DNA from: Quillaja saponaria
Taxonomy: Eukaryota > Streptophyta > Magnoliopsida > Fabales > Quillajaceae
Reading direction: 5' to 3'
Length of the DNA stretch: 64,000 bases
Assembly (NCBI GenBank): GCA_029379385.1
Contig: CM055611.1
Span: 15,136,062 to 15,200,061 of the forward strand
Below the pieces are notes generated by a model, which was given only the letters and a program-made list of their open reading frames with translations, made no database searches and was not told the DNA's origin. Below, one piece after another: positions 38,927 to 50,400 of this stretch. Each line of letters opens with the position of its first letter. The stretch's first letter is position 1. The position numbers were made by a program, and so were the translations under genes.

Positions 38927-41033
38927 TTAGGGGCACCGAGAAGTTGGGCATCGAACGGTCTGTGTTTGATTGGCATTGCCGTCCCAAGGGTTGACAGGCA
39001 TCGGCCGCTGGATGTTAGGGCCAACTGGGTGGCGGTTATTAGCACCGGTTGGAGCAACCGTGGAGGATGGGGCTGCTGATGAGGATGAAATACGTTCACA
39101 TGAAGGGCACATTGTAAGGGTGGTGGGAGGGTTCATGTGCATGTACATCTGTGGAGATAGTTTCAATGCTCTAAGCTCTTGCAACTCCTTCTGCAACTGC
39201 CTATTCTCCTCCGTCAGATTCTGGCAGCAGCCTCTTCAAGTACTCACAGTCCACCTCTGTTTGCTTCAGCTTAGTCCTAAATTAATTCATCAACAACAAC
39301 CTTTGAGTTCATTTGTCTTCCATAACACAACTTAAAATGACACAAAATCTATAAAAATGTCGAAATCCCAATCGAAATTAACAACATTTTCAGTCATGAC
39401 AGCCAATGATTTATGCCTGTGATAGATTATGCAAATATTCAAGAGATTTTCACCAACCATGATTTTAGCTCACATGATTATTGACCAATATGATATTAAG
39501 GAATATGTTTTATTTAAATAAATTTACTCATTTGAGACGAGTGCATCATTTCGCACATTTAATCGACCAAAATATCACTAAACTATCCAATCTAACAATG
39601 CATGTATTACACATGTACATCCACCTGATGTGTAGCATACCAAACACAGAACTGGAATTAGAATATCCCTATTATATACCTCATAAATTACATAAATAAA
39701 TCAAATCTAGCAAAACAAATTTATAATCCTATCTTTAAATTGTAGAAACAAAATTAAGTAGAGGCATAAAATGCTAGGGTTAGACTAATGAGCTAGTGTT
39801 GTGTGTGTGTCTTTTTTTCGTAGTCCCCCATTTATTATTTACTAAATGATACAAAAGCTTTGGATTTAACTAGTATTGGTCAATTCTATTAATCATTATT
39901 TAGTTTTGGAATTACTCTTAAAGTTACATTTATTGCTTTCAACAATTTGGAAACCCTTTAATGTCAGTCTATCTCATTCAAGACTCACGTGAAATTTGTG
40001 AAAAACTGAGTGATGGAGTATATGCTACAAAAACCAATCCATAGGAAAAAGACAATTCAAGCCGAGAAATGTTTAGCAGGCTACGAAATGTCAATTATGT
40101 CCTTACAAAGTATATAAAATTATCTTACCTTGCTCTTCTGTTCTGAAACCACACCTCCACTTGTCTAGGCCTGAGATTCAACATCTTTGCCAAGGCTTGC
40201 TTTTGTTTCTGGAGAAACATACACAAAATACTCACTTTGTAAAAAATTAAAATAAAAGAAATAAATTAAAAAGTAAAAAAAAACCGTCTATTAAACCAAA
40301 AATAACCAAACTACCCTACTCACCGGATTGAGTGTGTTATGCTCCTTGAAGGTCTCCTCCAGAACCAACGCCTGCTCCTTTGACAGCCTGAGTTTTTTCC
40401 TTGATGCATCTCCACCGCCACCATCTTCGTCGTCACTTCCACGAGAGCAAGAAGCCCTCTCGTCTTCGTTTTCGTCTCCGTTCGGCTCTCTCTCGCTTCG
40501 CTTGCCGGAGATACTTGATATAGTGCTATTTGGTGAAGAAAGACCATTCTCATCATCACAATCCACATTGATGGGTGCTGAATTCACATCTATTCCTCTA
40601 AGGAATGACTTCATCTCTGAGTTTCCATCTGTCATTTTTTTCATGTGAATTAAAAATATATTTAGCAAACAACTTGCAATCCCAGACGCCACATCATGGC
40701 AAATCTGTAAATTTTCAGAGTTCTATGGCTAAGCTTTTTTATTTTAACCAAAAAAATTAAACATTCCCAATTTCTGGTTCTTGGCCAAAAACATAAACAA
40801 GATGAGAAAGTTGAAAGCAAAATGATCTTGATCATAAAAATGAAATTAAAAGCTTGATAAAAATTACCAGGAAACTGAAAAATGTTATTCCAAGAATTCT
40901 TCTGATTTGGAATCAACTGTGAAGGATTCTGCATGAGATTCATCTTCATCTTCTTCTTCAAAGATGGTTGATTTCCTCCATACCCCAAACTCAAACTTAA
41001 GCCCAAACCCAACCCATCATCTTTTTCACCCAT
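38927..41033 (-). CDS. HD-Zip class II homeodomain-leucine zipper protein (frameshifted)
   Basis: Exons on the minus strand: 41033-40868, 40628-40324, 40208-40129 and 39276-38927, about 299 codons once frameshifts are allowed for. It is a nuclear transcription factor of the HAT/ATHB2 group, which acts mostly as repressors in auxin and shade responses. Features: an N-terminal EAR-type [11 protein letters not shown]; an acidic linker with SSPNSTISS and ISGKRSERE; a homeodomain at about residues 129-187 with [20 protein letters not shown] and [18 protein letters not shown]; a leucine zipper starting EVDCEYLKR; and the class II hallmark MCPSCERI. Oddity: one extra base in exon 4 (39223-39230, after EYLKR) throws the zipper out of frame, with a stop soon after. 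A second extra base may lie near 38981-38985, since the other frame yields an HRPFDA-type end as in relatives. Family is certain; exact orthology is not. Confidence 0.93.
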
Positions 41034-41273
41034 CTCTATCTCTTACAGCTCCTTCAACAGCAAGCTTTCTCTCACTTAAGAAAACTAACAGATTCAGCTC
41101 TGTCTTCGACTCTGTTCCCCTTTTAAATTTCTGGGTAATGTTCTGATTCCTATTGTTTCAATGTTTGGACTTTGAGAAAGCAAAATGGAAAGGCAGAAGA
41201 AAATAGTTGGGCTTTGGTGCAGTGCTGTCACAGTCTTTATCTTTTTGCAGCACAGTAACAGGATGGATGGGAC

Positions 41274-41281
41274 TCTATATA
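41274..41281 (-). promoter_or_regulatory. Putative TATA box of the HD-Zip II gene
   Basis: CTATATAG lies about 240 bp before the ATG on the minus strand, which would give a 5' UTR of about 200 bp. This is typical for this gene family. Confidence 0.5.
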
Positions 41282-41299
41282 GAAGATACAGAGAGAGAA

Positions 41300-42360
41300 A
41301 ACAAATGTAGGATTAATGATGACTTGTGGCAGATTGGCAACTGGCTCCTATTCTCTTCTAGCTTAAGCTTTAATCATGGTTACAAATTTTTAATCACGGT
41401 TAGGTTAATTTTTAATTGGCCGACTGTGTTTTCAATTTTATCAATTAAGTTGGTGCAATTTTATATTTAAACCTTAAATATATCATTTTATCAAATTATA
41501 AAAAATTATTTTAAAAAAAATATGGAAAGGAAATTAATATTTAAATCTTTACAAATAAATTTTTATACATAAATACAAGAAATTTTGAATGAAAATAGAG
41601 ATTTAATTCAAAATAAAGTTAAAAATATGATGACTTAATTTAAATAATTAAAATAGATTGACCTAATTGAAAAAAAGGTAAAACAAGAGTAACCTAAATT
41701 GCAATTTACCCTAAAAGAACTTAACTACGATTTCAAGTGTTGTCTTGGGTTATTATCTTCTATTAAAGAAGCGACTTTCCAATGCGTAACTCATCGTTGA
41801 CTGGAGGAATCCACAAAAGGTTTTCTTCTTACACGAGCATTAAATCATAATCTCATGATAGGGATGAGATTCATGTGCTATCATTAAGGTGGGACCCGGC
41901 CCTACGAAGTAGTTCACTCTGTGGGACCTATGACATGCCTTTTCAAAGGCATGCTGTGAATCAAATCACAAGATTAACTGAATGAACTTATAACTGGATT
42001 CCACAAGATGGCAGATGAGCGTGTGGGTTGCATTGCGTTCAGATTAGTAATAGATACTTATGAAGTGTTTAAGACTATAATAAAAATGTTTGAGACTATT
42101 ATATTTTAATATTGTTGTGTTTGAAAGAGCTAAAAATCACAATACTGAGACTAGGGTCAAAGAAATTGTATTGTGATATCCTACTTTCTTAATTTTATAT
42201 TTAAATTAAATAATAATTTAATACTTAAAATTAATTTGTAATTATTGTTTAATTATTTAAGAGACTAAAATCTTTTTTATATATTTCAAATTCTTAAACT
42301 ATTGTCGACCATTGCTTTACCTAAATTTTTCTTTCTCATTTTGTTCTCTTACGGCTGAAT
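41300..42360. other. AT-rich intergenic DNA upstream of the HD-Zip gene
   Basis: No gene or repeat was recognised. A less AT-rich patch at 41740-42060 contains no ORF or RNA motif that I can name. Confidence 0.5.
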
Positions 42361-42361
42361 A

Positions 42362-42416
42362 CACCTTAATGCTTTGATACTATAATTGTAATACCCTAAT
42401 GCTCTGATACTATAAT
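42362..42416 (-). repeat. Two tandem primer-binding-site-like units
   Basis: On the minus strand TATAGTATCAGAGCATTAGGG-like and TATAGTATCAAAGCATTAAGG-like units (each under 25 bases) follow each other at a 34-bp spacing, both next to a copy of the LTR end TATTACA or TGTTACA. They match the methionine-tRNA primer-binding site of plant LTR elements. Confidence 0.6.
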
Positions 42417-44225
42417 TGTAACACACTCTTTCTTTAATTCTTTACTTAATCTACTAATAAACTCTTAAGCCAATTTAATCGGTAATACTTTTGTTACTTG
42501 TATTTTCTTCCTACGATGATACTTATATAATTTTTGTTATAGATAATCCTCTTATTTCTCTTTGCACCATATGGCTATGATTAGTAATCTTATATTTCTC
42601 ATTCTAGATTTTTATCTTTTTTTCTAATTGACTTTAAATCTATGCTACTCTATTTATTTAATCTTCAATTAACCAAGATTTACTTGAGGAATATAACTTG
42701 TGAATAGTGGATTAATATACTTAGAGGCACAATTTGCAAACCACTTTTTATTTCACTAAGTTATTTATTTAAAAGAGCTAATTTTAGTAATACTAGACTT
42801 CTTTCCAAAATTACTACCATTACTAAGTAGACATGTTAAGAATATATTATAACTTTATACAAAAACAACCTCATACTACATAATTGCATTTCAACACAAG
42901 TACTTTTATGTTTTTTCAAACAATGTCCACTTGCCATATTTTCTTGTTACATAGATCATGCCTTTCTCCAAAGAAAATAATACACATCCTTGGTACTAAT
43001 TAATTTAATACCCTTAATGTTTGTTTTCTTTCTTTATTTCCTTTTATGCCTTCTCTTTCCTTTTTCCTCTTAGTTTCTCCCCCTCTTTTCTCCTATGGTT
43101 TTACCCTTTCTTTCCTCCTTGTTCACGATTTTGGCTTTTATTTGATTTCTCACTATTTCTCTTACTTACTTTGTTTCCTCACTTTTTCTTTCACTTTCTC
43201 TTACTTTAGTGCACACTTACATTACCTATGCATTTTTGGTCACCATCCCCCTTCTTATTTATAGTGCATGGCCAAGGTTTAGGATTTAGAAGAAAGTTTC
43301 ATTTCGTATTTAACTCTTTTAGTTCTCTAAAATTACAATTATCTACTTGTCTTTCTCTTATTCCCTAGTTTAGATTCTTTAATTATTAGTAAGCCACTTA
43401 GTTACCTTAAATCTCTACACATGTCTTGTTAATCATTCCATATACACATTGCTTCCTTAAATCTTTACACATATTCATCATAATCATTTCATGGACACCT
43501 TGTTACCTTAATTTTCTATACATGTCTTACTTAATTATTTCATGGACACCTTGTTTCCTTAATTCTCTACACATGTCCTACTTAATTATTTCATGGACAT
43601 CTAGTGTTTTCCTTGCCTTCCACTTGTCTAACAATCTTTCTATGTTAATTATTACTTGCCACCTTATGTCCTAACTTTTTTCCACATGCATATAACTTTT
43701 CCACTCTTTTTTTCTTCTTCTTACAACTAAGCCCCTTCATTAATTGCAAGTTGCCACACTTATTCTCTTTCTTACACCTAAGTCCCTTAATTAATTACAA
43801 ATTGCCACTTACACATAGCCCCTTCATTTATTACAAATTGCCACACTTAGTCTTTTTCCTACACCTAATTCATCATATTTTCTTTTCTAGCAAGAAACCT
43901 ATATTTTATTATTTTCTCTTCTTCCAACACCACCATGTAGCATTTTTCCATCTTTGTTCCAATGTCTACACTTGTCCATATTTTTATACATATATACATG
44001 TATGTATACGTATATACGTACATGTATTTATACAATATTTTTTTTATACATATATACTATTTTTATAATAATACGTATCCTATACATATTTTTATATGTA
44101 TTTTATACATACATATACTATTCCTATACATGAAATAATATGTAATTAAATTTTAATCCTATATAAGTCATAAGATAATTACTTATCGTACAATTAATTT
44201 AGATATTAATTTTGAGGGTATTACA
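42417..44225 (-). mobile_element. Gypsy-like LTR, ~1.8 kb
   Basis: On the minus strand it begins TGTAATACCCTC and ends GTGTGTTACA, canonical LTR ends. Just upstream (44229-44245) is a polypurine tract AAAGGGGTGGAGT, preceded by a GAGGACAAG motif often seen before the 3' LTR of chromovirus Gypsy elements. This marks it as a 3' LTR. Yet it is also followed by primer-binding-site-like sequence. The open frames at 43021-44068 are low-complexity LTR sequence, not genes. Confidence 0.72.
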
Positions 44226-44760
44226 ATACTCCACCCCTTTAAAATTCAATGAGGATAATTACTTGTCCTCAAAATTCAAGCGCTAAACTAAACAATCTTT
44301 CTCTGGTTTACTTTATACTATTTGTTTTCCCTCCTATGGCATACCTTAGAGTATTCACTTTATCTATCTCAAAAAATCTCAGGGTATTCACTTTATCCAT
44401 CTCGGTAAATCTAAGGGTATTCGTTTTATCCATCTCCGTAAACCTCAGGATATTCAATTTATCCATCTTGGTAAACCTCAGGGTATTCACTTTATTCATC
44501 TTGGTAATCCTCAGGGTATTCACTTTATTCATCTCGGTATGCCTTAGGGAGTTAACATTAACATATTGTATCTTTTAATATACAAACATATTGTGTCATT
44601 TAATGCACACTTACCTCATATCCTACTATGTCATGTTCTTTTCCTTTTCACTATGCATGCAACATTTAGCATTTCCTTTCCTTTCCTCTATTCATGCAAT
44701 ATTTAGCGTTTCCTTTCCTTTCTTTTTCATGTAATATTTAATACTTCATTTCCTTATAGT
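44226..44760 (-). mobile_element. Gypsy internal remnant with 33-bp minisatellite
   Basis: This is the sequence before the polypurine tract. Between about 44335 and 44560 there are six to seven copies of a 33-bp unit ('gggtattcactttatccat' followed by 'ctcggtaaacctca'). Both strands remain open: plus gives an 11-residue LRVFTLSISVN-type repeat, minus a KVNTLRFTEMD-type repeat. No gag-pol domain remains. Confidence 0.75.
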
Positions 44761-44989
44761 ATTGTTTTAATTTTTATTTAGTTTTTATTTTAATTGAAAA
44801 AAAAATTATTTTTATTTTAATTGAAATTAAATTTATTTTTATTCAATTTTTATTTTTCATTAAGATTAAATATTTATTTTAACTGTAAATAAAAACCTTA
44901 ATTAAAAAAAGAGAATTTTTTTAAAAAAAAAAGAAAAAAGAAAATACACTGCTCGTTGGTGGATATAAAAAAATTACTAATTATTTGAC

Positions 44990-45540
44990 TGTTGGTAGTG
45001 GCCAATTGTTAAATTTTTTACAAGGGAGGGGACACACTTGGGAATAAAGAGAAAAATCTAAGGGCAATTTGGTACAATTAGATTAGGAATAAAGTAGAAA
45101 TCATAGTAAAAGGACAGGGGCAAAATGAGAAAGTAAAAAATTACAGAGTCATGACAAAAAAAGCTTGAATAAGCTGCGTTGCTTCTCCAAATGGGCTACG
45201 TTGTGTCCTCGGTGACACAGGGGTCCTGGCCATAGCCAAAACGTTGTACCAAACATGACCTTTATTGTTGAATAAGAGCTTGTTTGGAGGGACACACGTC
45301 CTAGGCCCTGCAGGTTGTGCCGTAGCCCGTTTGGACTGATGCGTCTCATTGTCTACTCTTGTAGTGTCAAGGAAGTTGTAGATCCGAAGCTTTTGAGCTG
45401 CGTCACAGCGTTTGTTTTTTTTTGTTCCTTTTTTGCCCTTACCATTTTTAAATATACTAACATTGTCCCAACCTGAAAAACCAATTATGTCGTTCCTCCT
45501 TTTCAATTATTCCAACCTTGTTGTTAGCCCAATTTGAAAA
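44990..45540. repeat. Possible small repeat element
   Basis: The block begins with a 'gggaggggacacacttggg' stretch and 'aataaagagaaaaat', and later contains 'aagcttgaataagctgcg' and 'cggtgacacaggggtcctgg'. A loosely similar arrangement (gggaggggtacact, ataaagaaaaataagg) occurs at 61970-62330. The minus-strand open frame at 45506-45141 has no recognisable family. Ends and class were not determined. Confidence 0.3.
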
Positions 45541-45779
45541 ATCAGACTGTTGGACTTGCTAATAGTCTAAATTTTGTAATTTTTTTTTTCTTTTGCACCT
45601 TTAACTTGTTACACTTAAGAATTTTCTTTTAATCTTTTTTGTCTTTTACTTTTTTAAAAAAATTCAACCTTATCACTTCATCTTGTTAATTTTAAGATTG
45701 TTTTTAATCTTTTGGGTCCTTTAACTATTGAAAAAATTTAACCTTATCCCTCTAACACTCATATTTTGCCTATTCATCA

Positions 45780-45960
45780 AAAAAGGGCTCACCCGGTGCA
45801 CAAAGTGTTCCTCGGCTATTGCGGGGGTAGGGGGAGGGTGGGCGCACATGTACGCAGCCTTTCCCTTACAGTTCTGCAAAGAGACTGTTTCCACGCCTTG
45901 AACCCGTGACCTACAGGTCACCAAAGGAACAATTTTACCGTTGCGCCAAGGCTCGCCCTC
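45780..45960 (-). mobile_element. Au-like SINE with target duplication
   Basis: On the minus strand the element starts GAGGGCGAGCCTTGGCGCAA with an RNA polymerase III A box, then GGTCACGGGTTCAAGGC as B box. The Au-family body follows (GTGGAAACAGTCTCTTTGCA, AAGGCTGCGTACAT), then a C-rich stretch, GTGCACCGGGT, and a short T tail. It is flanked by ATTTTGCCTATTCATCA (45763-45779) and ATTTTGCCTCTTCATCA (45961-45977), a 17-bp duplication with one mismatch. The tRNA-like head is part of the SINE, not a tRNA gene. Confidence 0.93.
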
Positions 45961-46439
45961 ATTTTGCCTCTTCATCAATCAAATCAAAACTAAATTAATA
46001 TATTTATTTTTAATACAACAAATAATAATGCTCTTTTGATAATTTGTACACAAAATAGCTTCTCTAACCATAATTTTTGGACCATTTAAACAGAGAACAA
46101 GTTGAGATAGAACTCAAAAGTTTATGAATTTTTTAATTATTAAATTGAAAATTTTTTATTCAGTAATTTAGAGAGCAACGAATGAAAACAGTTTTTATAA
46201 TTGAAGGTAACGATTGATTCAATTGGTAAATATTTTTAAGATCGAATTTTACGTTCATCTGAAATGAAGAATTTATGAAAAGAAAGAGAACTACCTCCTA
46301 TTATATATAGCTCATAGGCCTTATAAACTTACTAAAAACAAAAAAAAAAAATAGTGTTTGTAATTATTTGAAATGTTTCAAATTAGGCAATTGAGAATGG
46401 ATGAGTGAGGGGTATATAGAAGAATAAAGTCCCGTGACA

Positions 46440-46478
46440 ATCATATATGTATATCTATATATATATATATATATATAC
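46440..46478. repeat. (AT)n microsatellite
   Basis: A run of alternating a/t immediately before the foldback element, probably its target. Confidence 0.85.
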
Positions 46479-46894
46479 ACTAGCATCTTCGCATGCGCTT
46501 TCGTACATAATCAGATATATTTTTTAGGGGATATGTGTAAAATTCTTTTTGACATATATATCTAGACCAGAATATGAAGTTCTTCTTAGGATGTACTTCT
46601 TTATCAGGGTGTAAGTCTTTTATAGCTGCACATATAATCTATTAGCGTGTAAAATTCTAAAGCTAACAAACTCTTCATGTAATAGACACTGTTATATAAA
46701 CAATGAAAAGTTTGTTGGCTTTAGAATTTTACACGCTAATAGAGGATGCACACGAGTATAAAAGACTTACACCTTGATAGAGGAGTACATCTTGAGAAGA
46801 ACTTCATGATCTGGTCCAGATATATATGTTGAAAAGAATTTTACACATTTCTCCTAAAAAAAAAACCATCTCTTGCACGTGCGAGGAAACTAGT
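46478..46894. mobile_element. Foldback / long-hairpin element
   Basis: The ends form an inverted repeat: ACTAGCATCTTCGCATGCGC on the left and, reversed, ACTAGTTTCCTCGCACGTGC on the right. The two arms, each about 190 bp, are reverse complements almost throughout (for example 'gcgtgtaaaattctaaagc' near 46652 against 'gctttagaattttacacgc' near 46720), with a loop of some 40 bp near 46680-46710. No protein is encoded. It is a MITE or foldback; the superfamily is not determined. Confidence 0.85.
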
Positions 46895-47261
46895 ATTAAG
46901 AAATTTCAAACTTTTTCCCTAAAAAAAATACATCTAAGCACACGTGAAAGAAAGTACTCACGCGTGCAAGAATACTAGTATGTATAATGTTTAATATAGT
47001 ATTTAACTTAACTATTTAAGAGTTAACTATTTACATTTACCAAGTTACAAAGTGTATTTGATCAAAACATGCAAAACATGTTCATTTACGAAAATACACT
47101 TTCATTTTATTATTTTCTTTTTTACTGTGTTAGCTATTTTCCCTTTTGCAAATCCTCATATTACTCATTACAAAATCAAGTGTATTTGAATTCTCATTTC
47201 ACACATTTTATAGGTTGGCACTTGGCACTAAGGGATTAAAAACCAACCACCAAAATGGAAA

Positions 47262-47427
47262 AAGAAAACAAAATATTAGATAGCTCTCTTAAGGAAAAAG
47301 AAAAGATTAAAAAAGAAAAAAAATATTAATAAGAACTAAAAGAAAATATTTTATCCTCTTGCAGGGAGCAAAAATGGCCTGATATTCTCTCTATGCACCT
47401 CTGATTCCTACTCATGTATCTACATGT
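47262..47427. repeat. 165-bp direct repeat, left copy
   Basis: Matches 50993-51158 almost base for base, from 'aaaaagaaaacaaaatatta' to 'tcatgtatctacatgt'. The few differences include 'gcagg' present here and absent in the right copy. The LTR begins at the last bases of this copy. Confidence 0.93.
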
Positions 47428-50400
47428 GATAACCCGATACTTTAACTTGCGTTCTAGGAATCTTGTACGGAAATTTTCACGACTCAATAATTAAATTTCG
47501 TACTAAGACAAATGCATGTAATTGAAAACTTGTATAAATATGGAAATAGTGCAAGAATAAATTTGTGTTATAATTGTTTAAATATGAGTGTAAAAAAAAA
47601 AAAAAAATAAAAAATAAAAATATATATATATATATGTATATAGGGGTATATACCCAAGTAATATTATTTAAATTCAAATCCCAAATATACACATCACAAA
47701 TATAACTTTTTTTTTGACTTTGAACCTAATTGTATTATTTTATTTTATATTGTTTCTTTTTCCATTATTCTATCCCTCCCCTCCCTTCACTCATCTACTT
47801 TTCTTTTTCTATCCCTGCCAACCGAGCTTTCTAGAAAAAACCTTGCGTCCATTTTTTTTCTTCTTCTGTCATGATTTCCTTCCTTGCAGCTGACCTTTGA
47901 GCCCTTGGTATCAAATTTCCTTATTTTTCTTCCTTGCTTAGCGTGGGCTGCCATGGGAGTTGCTTGAGACAGCAGCTGATAAGCTTTGGAGACTTGCTCT
48001 GTTGCGACTTCTTATGTTTTCTTCTTGCTGGCCATGAAGTGGATCATTTCTTGGGCGTTCAAACTCAGCTAGGTGGTGAGCCTCCTTCCTCCTTTATTCT
48101 TGTATTCATGGCTATTTGGATTTAAAGGAGTATGAGAGATCGTCTTACTCTAGTTAAAAGTACTGCTTTGGTTTTCTTTTCCTTGATTTCCTTAACTTCC
48201 TGCTGTTGAGAATTTGGTTAAGAGAGGGTTTGATTTAATTGCTTTGTTTTGTTTCCTTAATGTTGAATCCTGCTCCTATTCCTTAAATTTCAGCTACGTA
48301 GATTATTTGGGGTTACTGAAATAGTGTGGGTATAGGCGTTGGCAAGGGGGGGAATTGGTTGTGCAATCTTAACTCAGCTTGCTGCCGTGTAAGTGGGTAG
48401 TTGGGAGTGTTTAGAGGCTGCCTGAATAAGGGTGGATAACCAATCAAAGAGTTAGCTGATATTGGGTTAATTGGTACCCTGTTTTCAGCCTTTGGTAGCC
48501 GTAGGGGAGGATAGAATTGGCAGCAATTTACTGGTATAGATGTGGGCTGAATTAAGGATGATAATCAAAGAACACAAGAAGTAGTAGAGGATTAAGGAAG
48601 TAAGTGGAATATGAATAAAATGTAATTTGATGGACTTGTGTAAGTCCCATGGTGAATATATATATATAGATACTTGCTCATGAGATAAATACAAACATAC
48701 ATATAAGGTGGTTGATGAAATGGCTATAAGAAAATAATTGTATTTTAATGAATAAGAATTAATTGGATTGATATTGGAAAGTGACAAATTAAGTTCTTGA
48801 TTAATTGTAAACCACTAATACAATCTTGAATTTTATTGGACTAAGAGTAATGTTAGTGAATTAGGTGGAGTGAGGAGTATGAATTGAAGCTTGAAAGTGG
48901 TGGAAAATGAGAGTTAAGTGATTTTGGAGGTGGTGCAAGGGCAGATTCGTGGATGAGAGAAATATTGTATTTCGAGTGTCTTCGGGACTGAATTAAATTA
49001 AGAGTTCAAAAGATGAAATGTAGCTTATAGTCTTGACATATTTTCTGCAAAATTTCGTAGCCTTATTCCAAGTATATTGTCAGTTATAGCTGTTAGACTC
49101 TAGCTAGGTCAGGCAGGATTCGTACTGCTCGGTTTTTGGTTCATGTAAGAAATTGAGTGGGTTATGACATATTCTAGGAAAATTTTATAAATAATAAAGA
49201 TAGATATACTTGTCTAGTAATAAACCCAACAAACGGAATTGGATTTCGTTTTTCCTAGAGAAAGTTATGTTCAATTAACTAAGGTAAGGTCAAAGCTGTC
49301 AAAAATCTTGCGTGATGCATAATTTGATACAACTTCAAACAATAAACTGTATTGATATACACATGTAAAAATTACAAATGATATACCAATATAAATTTAC
49401 GTGTGTCTAGTATTTTATAAATTTTACGGAACTGGATTCGGAGTTTCTTGGAGAAAAATATGATCGTTAAAGTGGACACTGGTCCAAACCTCAAGTTTGG
49501 ACAGCTTTAACATTTTTAACTTACTAAATGCTTTCTATTCTTTTCTAATGGTTCCTCCTACCATATGCTTTGTCAAGATATTTAAAATGCCTCTTCATTA
49601 TTAACATTATCACCTAAAGTCTAATCCATATTATTTGACATGTAATAGTTTAAAAGAAAACTTACATAAATAAATCTATATAAGTTGAGATATAAGTTAG
49701 TAAGTAAAAGAGTATAACAATAACGTTTATGAACTAAATATTATTTGAAATTATGAATTCCAATTCTGGATTCTAAAGTGGACCGGATGAGACGCGTGAA
49801 TTCGAGGATTGAGCAAGGAATGTAATTCATAATACGGTGAGTGGTTAATTGCTGCCTTTAGGGGCTAGATTAATGTTTGATTATATGTTTATTTGGATAT
49901 GTATGATATATGGAAAGTAAGCTAGTGGAGTATTTCATTAATTTGCTTGATATTGGTTACTGTGATTGACATTAATTGTGTTTGATAAGGGCCAACTCGT
50001 GAACATTTTCTGAGAAATGATTTTCATTTCTGAAATTAAGAATCCAAGTGCACCTAGGATATCCTGATTTAAATCATGAGAAATTCTGACTCTGATAAAT
50101 GGTTTTTCTAAATTGAGTGCTCAGCCCTGGTGTGATGGATTGTGTACGGAGATTAATTTGTTGTGCGGGCGCGTAAATGCCCGGTAGGGGGTGATAATGT
50201 TGTGCAGGGCTGGGTTACTTGTTGGCCTTTTGGTTGCTTTGTTTGATATTATTTTTCTGATTGATTTGTGATAGTGTGGATCATGTAAATTGTGACTTTA
50301 TGTGATTACAATGTATACATGTAAGGTGAGTTAATATATGAACAATGTTACATGAATTTAATATGTTATGTGCTTGTGTTGTGTGATGCTAGTACCCTTT

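Noticed and set aside
40328..40648. Plus-strand 106-codon ORF rich in Ser and Pro
   Set aside because: Antisense of HD-Zip II exon 2, whose acidic linker gives this composition.
43021..44068. Three plus-strand hydrophobic ORFs of 62-105 codons
   Set aside because: Pyrimidine-rich LTR sequence; Phe/Leu/Ser-rich translations without domains.
44335..44560. Regular short repeats resembling a CRISPR array
   Set aside because: Contiguous 33-bp tandem units without unique spacers, in plant nuclear DNA.
45905..45960. tRNA-like A and B boxes
   Set aside because: Part of an Au-like SINE with a downstream body and target duplication, so not a tRNA gene.
47934..48125. Plus-strand 63-codon ORF
   Set aside because: Lies inside the 3.5-kb Gypsy LTR and has no known domain.
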